DNA from: Bacillus pseudomycoides DSM 12442
GTDB taxonomy: Bacteria; Bacillota; Bacilli; Bacillales; Bacillaceae_G
Length of the DNA stretch: 64,000 nt
Reading direction: 5' to 3'
Assembly (NCBI RefSeq): GCF_000161455.1
Contig: NZ_CM000745.1
Coordinates: 4,158,249 to 4,222,248 of the forward strand
The translations under genes and the position numbers were made by a program. Shown here piece by piece: positions 41,696 through 51,140 of this stretch. Position 1 is the stretch's first letter. Every line of letters starts with the position of its first letter. Under the pieces are notes generated by a model. It saw only the letters and a program-made list of their open reading frames with translations. It was not told the origin of the DNA and searched no databases.

Positions 41696-42700
41696 TTAAG
41701 ATAACCAATCCAACTTTCGAATTCCGAGCTTATCAACAGGCAAGCGAAGAAATTCATAAAAATGCTTCATAAATTGCTCTGAACGGTTCACATCGTGTAA
41801 AATGTCTTCTAAGCGATCTCGATACATACTTTTTTGTTCTTCATTTCCCGTCAGATAGTACTGTTCTATCGTTTCAAAGTAGCGAAGTGGAAAGAGAAGA
41901 CGCGCAAATAGTAGACGCCAGCCAAAAGAAGAAAGTGCATAATTTTTCTCATAATCCGTTACAAACTGAAAAATTGTTTGTTCCCAATCTTTCTTCTTTT
42001 CCATCGATACATATCGAATCCATTCCGCCAAATCTCTACTTGGATGATCATATACCCAATCGATGGGGATTTTTAATTTATTAGTTTGCTGCCATAATAA
42101 AGGGGTAAAGCGTTCTTGACAGATTGTTGCTGCATCGGCAAGCTGAGGTGTATCATCTATTTCTGTATCAACAACATATTGAATGGCATTTTCAGCAATG
42201 CCTAAATAGTATGGGAAAGACTCAATAAATAGTTGATCAAATACATCTGATGGCTGATTCATAAGTTGTGATTGCCAAAATCGCTCTAATTGATCGAGCC
42301 TTTTTTCCCACAATGACTTCCATTCACCAATGCGACTTAATTGTTCTATTTCTTCTGGAAAAAAAGCGCCTCGTTTATGGAATAAGGAAAGCTCACTACC
42401 TAACGAAGTAGCATGTCGTTCAAGCAAACGCATACCTTTTAATAAACAGTAATTTTTTTCTTCTATCTCACTTACATAGTAACCGTGCACCGTCGGAACG
42501 AAAGTCGCAACAGTAATATCCCCTTGCTGGTTCATATAATCGCTTAATTTTTTCATTTCAACAAGTACATCTTCCTCCATATTTCCAATCGGAAGAAGTA
42601 CATAAATTTTATTGCGAATCCAAAAGCTTTTATAGGGGCCAAGGGGGATTAATTCTTTGACATGCATTTGATAATGCTCATAAATATGCTGAATCATCAT
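41696..42700 (-). CDS. yutH: Spore coat-associated kinase-like protein YutH
   Basis: A 334-residue CotS/YutH-family protein with the fold of aminoglycoside phosphotransferases. PLGPYKSFWIRNKIYVLLPI at the N terminus resembles the ATP-binding sheet, and WVYDHPSRDLAEWIRY with the HPSRDL stretch sits at the catalytic loop position, where the usual HGD triplet is altered. In B. subtilis, YutH localises to the spore coat. It is divergent from yutG. I use the ATG at 42700, 5 bases after AGGTGG. Confidence 0.83.
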   Translation of the reverse strand: MMIQHIYEHYQMHVKELIPLGPYKSFWIRNKIYVLLPIGNMEEDVLVEMKKLSDYMNQQGDITVATFVPTVHGYYVSEIEEKNYCLLKGMRLLERHATSLGSELSLFHKRGAFFPEEIEQLSRIGEWKSLWEKRLDQLERFWQSQLMNQPSDVFDQLFIESFPYYLGIAENAIQYVVDTEIDDTPQLADAATICQERFTPLLWQQTNKLKIPIDWVYDHPSRDLAEWIRYVSMEKKKDWEQTIFQFVTDYEKNYALSSFGWRLLFARLLFPLRYFETIEQYYLTGNEEQKSMYRDRLEDILHDVNRSEQFMKHFYEFLRLPVDKLGIRKLDWLS

Positions 42701-42816
42701 AGTCGCCACCTATGGTTTTTCTTTATATATATGAGCTTGTGCTCGCCTTTCATTCCTATGCACATGATAAAGCAGTAAAACGTATACAAATAATAAAAAG
42801 AAAAAAAGGTGATAAC

Positions 42817-43308
42817 ATGAAAGAATCAAATCAACTACAAGAAAGAGCATTACAACTTCTACAAGAACGTGGTGTAACAATCGATGATATTGCGGAGCTT
42901 GTTCATTTTCTTCAAAAGAAATACCATCCAAATTTAGAGATGTCAGAATGTCGTTACAACGTAGAACGTGTATTATCCAAACGCGAAGTACAAAATGCAC
43001 TCATTACAGGAATTGAATTAGATGTCCTTGCCGAAAAAGGAATGTTAAGCGAACCATTACAAGATATCGTAAAACGGGATGAAGGATTGTACGGAATTGA
43101 TGAAGTCATCGCACTTTCTATCGTAAACGTGTATGGCTCTATCGGCTTCACAAACTTTGGATATATCGATAAATTAAAACCAGGTATTTTAGAATACTTA
43201 AATGATAAATCAACTGGGAAAGTCCATACATTCCTTGATGACATCGTTGGCGGTATTGCCGCTGCCGCTTCTAGTCGTTTGGCACATCGCGCGGAGCATG
43301 GGGAATAA
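42817..43308 (+). CDS. yutG: YutG, phosphatidylglycerophosphatase A-type protein
   Basis: A 163-residue cytoplasmic-looking protein of the YutG/PgpA family. GLYGIDEVIALSIVNVYGSIGFTNFGYID and the C-terminal HTFLDDIVGGIAAAASSRLAHR are the family blocks (the latter a membrane-associating helix). PgpA dephosphorylates phosphatidylglycerophosphate; the Gram-positive homologue lacks the full set of membrane helices. Start at 42817, after AAAGGTGATAAC. It marks the left edge of the accessory block. Confidence 0.83.
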   Translation: MKESNQLQERALQLLQERGVTIDDIAELVHFLQKKYHPNLEMSECRYNVERVLSKREVQNALITGIELDVLAEKGMLSEPLQDIVKRDEGLYGIDEVIALSIVNVYGSIGFTNFGYIDKLKPGILEYLNDKSTGKVHTFLDDIVGGIAAAASSRLAHRAEHGE

Positions 43309-43365
43309 AGTAAAACAATAGTCAGCATAATTTTACGTAATACTTTCAGTTGAAAATGTTATAGA

Positions 43366-43410
43366 AAACATAACGGACCATGTGAAAAAATCATGGTCCG
43401 TTATGTTTTT
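43366..43410 (+). terminator. Strong terminator after yutG
   Basis: AACATAACGGACCATG pairs perfectly with CATGGTCCGTTATGTT, then T-run. Confidence 0.9.
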
Positions 43411-43604
43411 CTTTCTTTTCAAGATTTTTTCATACACCTATCATTTTTTTATTTACACGAATAAACAGGAATAGCCTAAAAAGTAGCGAATGAATAAGCT
43501 TAATGGTTCTGTTTGATTGGGATCTGAATATTAGTTAAAGATATGCGAATTACATTCCTTTCAGTAATAAAAAAAATGATTCAATAACAGGAGGAGCAAT
43601 TTAT

Positions 43605-43880
43605 ATGGATAATATTTTAAAAGTATCATCAAAATCCAATCCCAATTCAGTTGCAGGTGCCATTGCCGGTGTATTAAGAGAAAAAGGTAGTACAGAAATT
43701 CAAGTAGTTGGAGCTGGTGCTTTAAATCAAGCAGTTAAAGCCGTTGCTATTGCAAGAGGATTCGTAGCTCCTAGCGGCATTGACCTTGTTCTCATTCCAG
43801 CATTTACAGATATCACAATCAATAACGAGAAAAGTACAGCAATCAAATTAATTGTCGGCCCTAGAAAAATTAGATCGTAG
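43605..43880 (+). CDS. SpoVS family protein (stage V sporulation protein S paralogue)
   Basis: A 91-residue Alba-like protein: NILKVSSKSNPNSVAGAIAG, then EIQVVGAGALNQAVKAVAIA and the ending IKLIVGPRK. SpoVS proteins bind nucleic acid and adjust septation and coat assembly during sporulation. This one is divergent enough to be a second paralogue rather than the main spoVS, which in B. subtilis lies elsewhere. It has a strong AGGAGGAGC site. Confidence 0.88.
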   Translation: MDNILKVSSKSNPNSVAGAIAGVLREKGSTEIQVVGAGALNQAVKAVAIARGFVAPSGIDLVLIPAFTDITINNEKSTAIKLIVGPRKIRS

Positions 43881-43992
43881 AAAAAATGATAGCTTATCAT
43901 TCAAACCATCCATACAAAAATTATGAAAGAACATCTCCGCTCAACTGCATTCTTTTATTAGATTCATAAATACCAATTGTTAAATGATATAT

Positions 43993-44020
43993 GAAAAGAC
44001 TGATAACAATCAGTCTTTTC
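43993..44020. terminator. Bidirectional terminator
   Basis: AAAAGACTGAT/ATCAGTCTTTT with an AACA loop. Confidence 0.85.
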
Positions 44021-44037
44021 CCTATTGTATCAATTCT

Positions 44038-44523
44038 TCAGTTTCTCTTCTTCCTACAGGAATATGTCATCAAAATAAACTCTCTTCCTCTATCATCAAA
44101 AGTTTTTTCTGCTACAAAACCTACCTGTTGATATAGCCTTATTGCCCGTTTATTAAAACCTGCAACACTTAAACGAAGTCTATCCGGTTGGATTTGCTCT
44201 TCCGCCAAATTTATTCCAGCTTGCAAAAAGGCTTTCCCCAGCCCCCGCCCCGTTAGCTCTGGCTTCATTCCAAGCCCAATATCTACAGTATCTTCTCCCA
44301 CGTATAACTTCGCATTTCTTCCCCCTGGCACTTGTGCGTTTTCACCAAAACAAAAATAACCTATTAATTCTCCATGTTCATTACAACAGCCATAATATGT
44401 ACCATCTAATAGTTCTTCTATTGTCTCTTCACTGCCTGAAAAGCTGTATAACGAATATAGTTCCTCATACTGCCATGTATTGATTTCTTTTGCTTCTGCC
44501 TCTGTTAGTTTGTGTATATTCAT
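44038..44523 (-). CDS. GNAT family N-acetyltransferase
   Basis: A 161-residue acetyltransferase. The acetyl-CoA motif is GLGMKPELTGRGLGKAFLQAG (V/I-x-P-xxxGxGxG type), followed by RLSVAGFNKRAIRLYQQVGF, the standard motif B region. N-terminal strands include ELIGYFCFGENAQVPG. Resembles enzymes that acetylate small amines or protein N termini; the substrate is unknown. The ATG at 44523 has AAAGGAAGAAGAAA. It is divergent from the Ter-type operon. Confidence 0.87.
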   Translation of the reverse strand: MNIHKLTEAEAKEINTWQYEELYSLYSFSGSEETIEELLDGTYYGCCNEHGELIGYFCFGENAQVPGGRNAKLYVGEDTVDIGLGMKPELTGRGLGKAFLQAGINLAEEQIQPDRLRLSVAGFNKRAIRLYQQVGFVAEKTFDDRGREFILMTYSCRKKRN

Positions 44524-44688
44524 TTTTCTTCTTCCTTTCAAAAAAACAATTCCCTAACAAATTTCTACATTTATCTTATTATCTCACTTTGTTTTTGAAA
44601 AGTTTGTAAAATTTCAAAATACTAAATTGGAAAACTTTTCTTAGCATGTTACGATTGGATTAACTATTCTAAAAGAGGTGAAATCAAA

Positions 44689-45945
44689 ATGCCCCTACAG
44701 TTATGTAAAGGACAAAAGGTAGATTTAACAAAAACAAATCCTACATTAACTCATATAAAAATAGGTCTCGGCTGGGATCTTCCTACAAATTCAAATTCAC
44801 ATGCATTCGATTTAGATGCTGCTGCTTTCTTATTAGATGCAAATGGAAGCTTAACAACAACAGACCATATTATATTTTATAAACAGCAATCTGCTTTACA
44901 AGATGCGATTACACTTTCATCAGACAATCGTACAGGAGCAGGATCTGGCGATGACGAGGAAATTTCCATCTCCCTTTCCAAACTCCCATCTCATATTGAA
45001 CGTATTATTTTCACTATTACGATTCACGAAGCACAAACTCGTCTGCAAACATTTGGACAAATAGCTCACTCTTACGTCCGCATTCTAAACTCCGCAAACA
45101 ATGACGAAATGTTCCGCTATAATCTAAAAGAACAATTCTCATCCGAAACTGCACTAATCGCCTGTGAAGTCTATCGTTACAAAGGAGAATGGAAATTTGG
45201 TGCCATCGGTCGCGGTGTGCAAGGCGGACTTATCGAACTTTCTAAACAATTGGGTTTATCCCATACACCACCTGATTTTTTTGCAAAGACAACCGCTGCA
45301 CCTTCTCCTATTTCAAAAAGTATTAACCTTTCTAAAATTGAGTTAAAGAAATCTGGAGATACGATCAACTTACAAAAAACGGACAAGCCTCTTGGCGAAA
45401 TTGCAGTGAACTTAAACTGGGGTAAACAAAGTACACCAAAACAAAAAGGATTTTTTTCATCCTTAACTGCAAATAGCTCCCCTCAAATAGATTTAGATTT
45501 AGGCTGTTTGTTTGAATTTAAAGATGGTTGGAAAGGTGTTGTACAACCACTTGGAAATATATTTGGTTCATTTTATAACGAGCCTTACATTCATTTAGAT
45601 CAAGACGATCGCACAGGTGCTTCAAATAAAGGAGAAAATTTACGTATTAACGGAGACATGATTCATGAAATAAAAAGAATATTAATTTTCTCTTATATTT
45701 ATGAAGGTGTAGCTAACTGGTCACAGGTTGATGGTATTGTCACATTAAAACAGGAAAATGGCCCAGATATTATTGTAAAAATGGATGAGCACCGTAACGG
45801 TTTCAACACATGTGCAATTGCAATGCTCGAAAATGTAAATGATGAGACATTCAAAGTACAAAGGCTTGTGAACTATTTTAGAGGGCACCTAGAAATGGAT
45901 CGGCATTACAAATGGAACATGAACTGGGTCGCAGGTTCAAAATAA
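44689..45945 (+). CDS. Tandem TerD-domain protein of a Ter-type stress operon
   Basis: A 418-residue protein with two TerD-like domains. The first (about 1-190) has GLGWDL, FDLDAAAFLLDANG and SSDNRTGAGSGDDE, the acidic loops that bind calcium in TerD. The second (about 235-410) has LNWG, DLDLGCLFEF and DQDDRTGASNKGENL. TerD proteins are linked to resistance to tellurite and DNA- and envelope-directed stress. It heads six genes that belong together by spacing and family. No TerC or TelA is present in the window. Confidence 0.9.
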   Translation: MPLQLCKGQKVDLTKTNPTLTHIKIGLGWDLPTNSNSHAFDLDAAAFLLDANGSLTTTDHIIFYKQQSALQDAITLSSDNRTGAGSGDDEEISISLSKLPSHIERIIFTITIHEAQTRLQTFGQIAHSYVRILNSANNDEMFRYNLKEQFSSETALIACEVYRYKGEWKFGAIGRGVQGGLIELSKQLGLSHTPPDFFAKTTAAPSPISKSINLSKIELKKSGDTINLQKTDKPLGEIAVNLNWGKQSTPKQKGFFSSLTANSSPQIDLDLGCLFEFKDGWKGVVQPLGNIFGSFYNEPYIHLDQDDRTGASNKGENLRINGDMIHEIKRILIFSYIYEGVANWSQVDGIVTLKQENGPDIIVKMDEHRNGFNTCAIAMLENVNDETFKVQRLVNYFRGHLEMDRHYKWNMNWVAGSK

Positions 45946-45957
45946 GGTGGTGACAAC

Positions 45958-47172
45958 TTGAAGCATTTTTCCTATCTGTCTTCTGAAGAAAAGAAAAAAC
46001 TTTTCTATCAAGAGCCAATAACCTTTTCCAAAGATATCACAAAAGAACAATTGGCTTACGCATTAGGTGCTACTCTATACACACCTGGTACAAAGGATAC
46101 AATCGCAGTGGATATTGCCGCGAAAAAGCACGAAGGTGCTACATCAATCGTACTTTGTTTAGAAGATTCCATTAGTGATGGAGATGTGAAACTTGCCGAG
46201 CAAAATGTCGTCATACAAATGCAACTACTGGCTCATATGATTGATGCAAACAGGCTTCTTCCATCAGACGTGCCACTTCTCTTTATCCGGATTCGTGAAC
46301 CGAAACAGATGCGTTCACTCATTCATGAACTAGGTAGCGCCGTTCATTGTATGAGCGGTTTTGTCTTTCCTAAATTCACACCTGCGAACGGAATGTCTTA
46401 CATTCATGAACTACAGGATATAAACGAAACATATTCACTTTCACTTTACGGGATGCCTATTTTAGAGTCTCCTGAAATTATTTATAAAGAAACTCGTATT
46501 GATACGTTACTAGCAATTAAAGCAATCCTAGATTCTTATCGCGCTTTCATTTTGAACGTACGAATTGGTGCCACCGACTTTTCTGGCATATTTGGCATTC
46601 GCCGAAATAAAGATACGACAATCTATGATATTGCTGTTATTCGTGATTGTATTTCTGATATTATTAATATTTTTTCTAGAAAGGCAGATGAATACGTTAT
46701 ATCTGGTCCTGTGTGGGAGTACTTCGGAAACAGGCAGCGCGTACTAAAACCACAGCTTCGGCAAACACCGTTCCGTAAATCATTCGGAAGCGCTGGAGTA
46801 ACAATGCGTGAGGAAATGCTTCATCGTTATGAGGACGGGCTCATTCATGAAGTATTGCTCGATCAAGCAAATGGATTAATTGGAAAAACGGTCATTCACC
46901 CTTCTCACATTAAACTCGTACAAGCCTTGCACGTTGTAACACTAGAAGATTATTTAGATGCAAAAGCTGTTTTTGAAGCTGCTCAGACGTATAACGGCGT
47001 TATGAAAAGCAGCTTTTCTAACAAAATGAATGAAGTGAAGCCACATTATAATTGGGCGCGTAAAACACTTCTGAAATCTAATATTTATGGGGTGCTACAT
47101 GAACAACAAACTTTCTTCGATCTCCTTACCGAAAAGTCAAAACAAAACGTACACGTACCACATTTTAAATAA
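45958..47172 (+). CDS. HpcH/HpaI aldolase/citrate lyase beta-like protein of the Ter cluster
   Basis: A 404-residue TIM-barrel aldolase of the CitE family. The CitE blocks are SIVLCLEDSISDGDVKLAE (about 64-82, metal-binding Glu/Asp) and LLFIRIREPKQM, and near the C terminus ANGLIGKTVIHPSHIKLV. In Ter-type biosynthetic clusters described from comparative genomics, this enzyme is one step in a predicted nucleoside-like metabolite pathway. It starts with TTG after GGTGGTGA, 12 bases after the TerD gene, and overlaps the next gene by 74 bases. Confidence 0.88.
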   Translation: MKHFSYLSSEEKKKLFYQEPITFSKDITKEQLAYALGATLYTPGTKDTIAVDIAAKKHEGATSIVLCLEDSISDGDVKLAEQNVVIQMQLLAHMIDANRLLPSDVPLLFIRIREPKQMRSLIHELGSAVHCMSGFVFPKFTPANGMSYIHELQDINETYSLSLYGMPILESPEIIYKETRIDTLLAIKAILDSYRAFILNVRIGATDFSGIFGIRRNKDTTIYDIAVIRDCISDIINIFSRKADEYVISGPVWEYFGNRQRVLKPQLRQTPFRKSFGSAGVTMREEMLHRYEDGLIHEVLLDQANGLIGKTVIHPSHIKLVQALHVVTLEDYLDAKAVFEAAQTYNGVMKSSFSNKMNEVKPHYNWARKTLLKSNIYGVLHEQQTFFDLLTEKSKQNVHVPHFK

Positions 47173-48487
47173 AATAACAGTTCATATAGATGTGCTACAT
47201 AATCCATATTTGTTATTACCAGATCAACTATTTCAAATGGCCGCAAGAATGAATAAGAGGCGCGGCTTTTTATTTGTGAGTACCATTTTAGGAAAACATC
47301 TTCCTGTTCTACCTGCAATCTCTTTAGCTGGAGGCTGTGCTCTTGCTGCAAGATATATGGAAGTGCTACATCGTACAAATCATCCATATCAAAAAGAAAT
47401 TCTTAACCTGATTTCTTCTAAAGACAGTACCAATAATGAGCTAGAGGCAATTCTCCAGTATCAATTCCCTCTAGAAAAAGAAGTATTATTTATCGGATTT
47501 GCAGAAACAGCTACCGCATTAGGCCACTCGATGTTTCAATGTTTTCAAAATGCAAAATATGTTCATACAACAAGGGAGATGATCTCACAAATCGATCCTA
47601 TCATTACATTCGAAGAGGAACATTCTCACGCGACATCACATCGTTGCTATGTGGACAAAAGCTATTTTCAAAATGAACAGCCCATCGTCCTTGTGGATGA
47701 TGAAATGACAACAGGAAAAACCGCACTTAATATCATTCGATCTATTCAAGAAAAGTTTCCAAGAAAAGAATATATTATTGCTTCTTTATTAGATTGGCGC
47801 TCAGATGCGCATCGAAAACAATTTACAGAACTCGAGCAAGAACTTGATATTACGATTCATGTGATTTCTCTATTAAGCGGTTCAATCGACGTAATTGGTA
47901 GTCCTGTTACTACTTCTTCTTCACATGATGAGACAGTTTATAAATCAATAGAGTCTAAGATAGAAAAACATATGATTTCATGTCCTATTTTACCTTATAC
48001 ATCTATAAACCATGATGTCAGTTACATAAACTACACAGGACGTTTTGGCATTTCATCCGATGATCAAAAGTGTATCCACTCTTTTGCTAAAAAGATTGGT
48101 CATGATTTAAGGGAAAATCGAAAAGGTCAACAGACACTCTGCTTAGGAACTGGCGAGTTTATGTATCTTCCAATGCGAATCGCAGCTGAAATGGGAGAAA
48201 ACATTTCCTATCAATCAACAACACGAAGTCCTATTCATCCTTACGCGGGTGATGTACAATACGCTATTCATAGTCGTTTTTCCTATGAAAGCCCTGAAGA
48301 TAAAGTAGTTACAAGTTATTTTTATAATATCCAGCCTGGGGACTACGATGAAGTCTTTCTTTTTATAGAGCGTGATTTACAGGAAGATGCTTTCCATTCC
48401 CTTCTTACACAATTACAAACAGTTATTCCACTCATTCATATCGTTTCATTTAAAAGTTTAGTAGAAAGTGAGGGTGAAGAAATATGA
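47099..48487 (+). CDS. Phosphoribosyltransferase with TRSP domain, Ter cluster
   Basis: A 462-residue protein. The PRTase PRPP-binding loop is VLVDDEMTTGKTALNII (about 197-213). The C-terminal segment around LGTGEFMYLPMRIAAEMG and TTRSPIHP (about 350-385) is the TRSP domain that names this type. The N-terminal YTYHILN to NPYLL stretch is conserved and lies inside the overlap with the preceding gene, so the overlap is real and not a mis-called start. Likely role: attaching or processing a ribose phosphate in the predicted Ter metabolite. Overlaps the next ORF by ATGA. Confidence 0.87.
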   Translation: MNNKLSSISLPKSQNKTYTYHILNKITVHIDVLHNPYLLLPDQLFQMAARMNKRRGFLFVSTILGKHLPVLPAISLAGGCALAARYMEVLHRTNHPYQKEILNLISSKDSTNNELEAILQYQFPLEKEVLFIGFAETATALGHSMFQCFQNAKYVHTTREMISQIDPIITFEEEHSHATSHRCYVDKSYFQNEQPIVLVDDEMTTGKTALNIIRSIQEKFPRKEYIIASLLDWRSDAHRKQFTELEQELDITIHVISLLSGSIDVIGSPVTTSSSHDETVYKSIESKIEKHMISCPILPYTSINHDVSYINYTGRFGISSDDQKCIHSFAKKIGHDLRENRKGQQTLCLGTGEFMYLPMRIAAEMGENISYQSTTRSPIHPYAGDVQYAIHSRFSYESPEDKVVTSYFYNIQPGDYDEVFLFIERDLQEDAFHSLLTQLQTVIPLIHIVSFKSLVESEGEEI

Positions 48488-49602
48488 CCGAGCCCAAAAC
48501 ATTACAGCTTATCGGTAGTTATGCGAAAGAGGATGCTATTTTTCTATTAAAAGATATTAGTGATGTCATAGAAGAAAGCGTAACAGAAGAAAGAGAACGA
48601 GCAATTCAATCGGGCACACATTACTCTGAAATGCTTCCAATTGAATATAAACCATCTAAACCTTATATGGATTTATTTTTTGCTTCACTCGAGCAATACA
48701 AACGTAAACTAGCCATTGCAGCCGGTATAATAGCCGAGCAAATTATAAAAACGAAAGGAAAGAAGCTTGTTCTTGTTTCACTAGCGAGGGCCGGTACACC
48801 AATAGGTGTTTTAATAAAACGATACATTCGCTATCAATATAATATCGACTTGCCGCATTATTGTATTTCCATTATTCGTGGCCGCGGCATCGATGAAAAT
48901 GCCCTTCATTATATTTTGAAGCACCATCCAAATCAAACCATTCAGTTCATTGATGGCTGGACTGGAAAAGGTGCGATAAAAAAAGAACTACGCCAATCTG
49001 TGTATACATTTAACGAAAAGAATCATGAATATATTTCAGACTGCATGGCAGTGCTTGCTGATCCGGGCCATTGTACTTCTATATATGGAACACGAGAAGA
49101 TTTTCTCATTCCAAGCGCTTGTTTAAACGCGACCGTATCAGGGTTAATCAGCCGCACTGTTTTAAATGAAACTTATATTGGTCCAAATGATTTCCACGGC
49201 GCCAAATATTATCGAGAACGAGAAACAGAAGATTTATCTAACTTCTTTATTGAAAAAATCACAGCGTTATTCCCTTCCATTAGCGCTGACGTAACAACGC
49301 AACTAGAACACATTATTGCTACCTATACAGAACCATCTTGGCAAGGTATGCAAGACATCGCCTCTATTCAAAAGCATTTTGGAATAGAAAATATAAACTT
49401 AATTAAACCAGGAGTTGGAGAAACAACGCGTGTTTTACTAAGACGAGTACCATGGAAAATTTTAATCCAGGGCGAAAACAATCCAGATTTAAAGCACATT
49501 TTACTTTTAGCAAAAGAAAAAAATGTGCCAGTAGAAATCTATAAAGATATGACGTATTCGTGCTGCGGCATAATTAAACCTCTAAGGAGGACGTCTTCAT
49601 GA
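48484..49602 (+). CDS. PRTase-like/PELOTA-type protein (annotated elsewhere as StiP family)
   Basis: A 372-residue protein whose middle (about 95-115; LVLVSLARAGTPIGVLIKRY) looks like a second phosphoribosyltransferase core, with ISIIRGRGIDENALHYIL and QFIDGWTGKGAIKKEL as the PRPP-site strands. The C-terminal 90 or so residues (ending DMTYSCCGIIKPL) fit the small RNA-binding PELOTA-like domain described for this cluster. Some databases call the family cysteine protease StiP; the sequence here suggests a PRTase fold. Start and stop overlap both neighbours by ATGA. Confidence 0.82.
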   Translation: MTEPKTLQLIGSYAKEDAIFLLKDISDVIEESVTEERERAIQSGTHYSEMLPIEYKPSKPYMDLFFASLEQYKRKLAIAAGIIAEQIIKTKGKKLVLVSLARAGTPIGVLIKRYIRYQYNIDLPHYCISIIRGRGIDENALHYILKHHPNQTIQFIDGWTGKGAIKKELRQSVYTFNEKNHEYISDCMAVLADPGHCTSIYGTREDFLIPSACLNATVSGLISRTVLNETYIGPNDFHGAKYYRERETEDLSNFFIEKITALFPSISADVTTQLEHIIATYTEPSWQGMQDIASIQKHFGIENINLIKPGVGETTRVLLRRVPWKILIQGENNPDLKHILLLAKEKNVPVEIYKDMTYSCCGIIKPLRRTSS

Positions 49603-50411
49603 TTTTTGCAAGCGATCTTGATCAAACGCTCATTTATTCTCGGAAATCATTTCGAGCTAACATAGAAGACGAACATATTAAGCTCATCGAGACTTTAGAT
49701 GGGAAAGAGATTTCTTTTATCACACACAAAACGATTTCTTTATTAAAACAACTACAATTACAAGCACAATTCATCCCAGTTACAACTCGAACGATTGAAC
49801 AGTTTCAACGTATTACACTATTTCAAACAGAAGTCATTCCGGAATATGCGATTACAAGCAATGGCGGTAATATCCTTCATAACGGTAAGCTAGATGACAC
49901 TTGGGAAAACATACAAACGGAGCGATTAGTAGCATGCATGGAAAAAGAAGATGTTCTAACAGAATTTCAAAATATTTCTCATGAAGAATGGGTCATTTCA
50001 CAAAAAACAGCTGATGATTTATTTCACTACTGCATCATTAAGCGTGACAATATTCCATACGACGAATTACAATCATTCACCACTTGGCTCGATAAACAAG
50101 GATGGACTCATTCATTGCAAGGCAGAAAATTATATTTTGTGCCAAAGCCTGTGAACAAATGGGATGCTGTTCAGTATGTACAAGAAAAACTTCAGGAAAA
50201 AACCGTAATTACTGCTGGAGATTCCTTACTTGATCTATGCATGTTAGAAAGGGCGAATCATGCAATCGCACCTCTTCATGGTGAACTTGAAACAAAACAG
50301 GGGAGTTTATTACCCCATATTGTAAGAACAAATGAAATTGGTATATATGCAGCGGAGGAAATTGTAAGTAAAGCACTTCAAATGGTCCATAGTTCTCTTC
50401 CTACTGCGTAA
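49599..50411 (+). CDS. HAD-superfamily phosphatase of the Ter cluster
   Basis: A 270-residue HAD hydrolase of the sucrose-phosphatase/Cof type. DLDQTLIYS (motif I, Asp6 and Asp8), TTRTIEQF (motif II) and TAGDSLLDLCMLE (motif IV) are all present, with a C2-type cap between. In the predicted pathway it would remove the phosphate from the ribosylated product. It overlaps the preceding gene by 4 bases. Confidence 0.88.
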   Translation: MIFASDLDQTLIYSRKSFRANIEDEHIKLIETLDGKEISFITHKTISLLKQLQLQAQFIPVTTRTIEQFQRITLFQTEVIPEYAITSNGGNILHNGKLDDTWENIQTERLVACMEKEDVLTEFQNISHEEWVISQKTADDLFHYCIIKRDNIPYDELQSFTTWLDKQGWTHSLQGRKLYFVPKPVNKWDAVQYVQEKLQEKTVITAGDSLLDLCMLERANHAIAPLHGELETKQGSLLPHIVRTNEIGIYAAEEIVSKALQMVHSSLPTA

Positions 50412-50471
50412 TCTATACATACTTCAAGAACCGGCATCTTTGTTACATGATAAAAAAAGGAGCGATTATAC

Positions 50472-51140
50472 TTGAGTACAATTACTTTAAGAAAAGAAGC
50501 AGTACGCGTTGTATTAGAGAAAAAGAAATTAACAGGCGTTGTCGCAAAAGTTGCGCTCGTATTAGACATTTCTGGGTCTATGCGAACACTTTATAAAAAC
50601 GGTACTGTCCAAGAAGTTGTTGAACGTGTTCTTGCTGTAGCAAGTCAATTCGATGATGATGGTTCATTAGATATTTGGGTGTACGATAATGAGTTTTCAA
50701 GATTACCAGCCGTTACCGAAAAAGATTTTGCTGGTTATGTTGAAAAACATATTTTAAATAACACTTCCATTCATAAATTTGGCCGAAATGATGAGCCACA
50801 AGTAATGGAAGATATCATAAAAAAATATACGATTGAAGAAAAAAGCACAGAGCCTGCCTTTGTTATTTTTATTAACGATGGAGGCTGTAAAAAAGGAATT
50901 CAAAAACCGGTTGTATTCTCTTCTAACCAACCTATTTTTTGGCAGTTTGTTGGAATTGGAAACGGCAAATTCGACGTTCTTAGAAAGCTTGACGAAATGG
51001 AAGGGCGTTTCATTGATAACGCAAACTTCTTCTACATTCGCGATATCGAAAAAACAACAGATGAAACGTTGTATAACAATTTGTTGAATGAACTTCCGAT
51101 GTGGATAAAAGGAGCGAAGGAGAAAAAGGTGATACTTTGA
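50472..51140 (+). CDS. von Willebrand factor A (TerF/TerY-like) protein
   Basis: A 222-residue vWA domain with an intact MIDAS motif, DISGSM (residues 32-37), plus the later Thr (LNNTS) and FINDGG metal-site segments. Such proteins bind Mg2+ and scaffold complexes in Ter systems. TTG at 50472 follows AAAGGAGCG at 10 bases. Its stop TGA overlaps the TTG start of the regulator gene, giving a 4-base overlap. Confidence 0.9.
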   Translation: MSTITLRKEAVRVVLEKKKLTGVVAKVALVLDISGSMRTLYKNGTVQEVVERVLAVASQFDDDGSLDIWVYDNEFSRLPAVTEKDFAGYVEKHILNNTSIHKFGRNDEPQVMEDIIKKYTIEEKSTEPAFVIFINDGGCKKGIQKPVVFSSNQPIFWQFVGIGNGKFDVLRKLDEMEGRFIDNANFFYIRDIEKTTDETLYNNLLNELPMWIKGAKEKKVIL

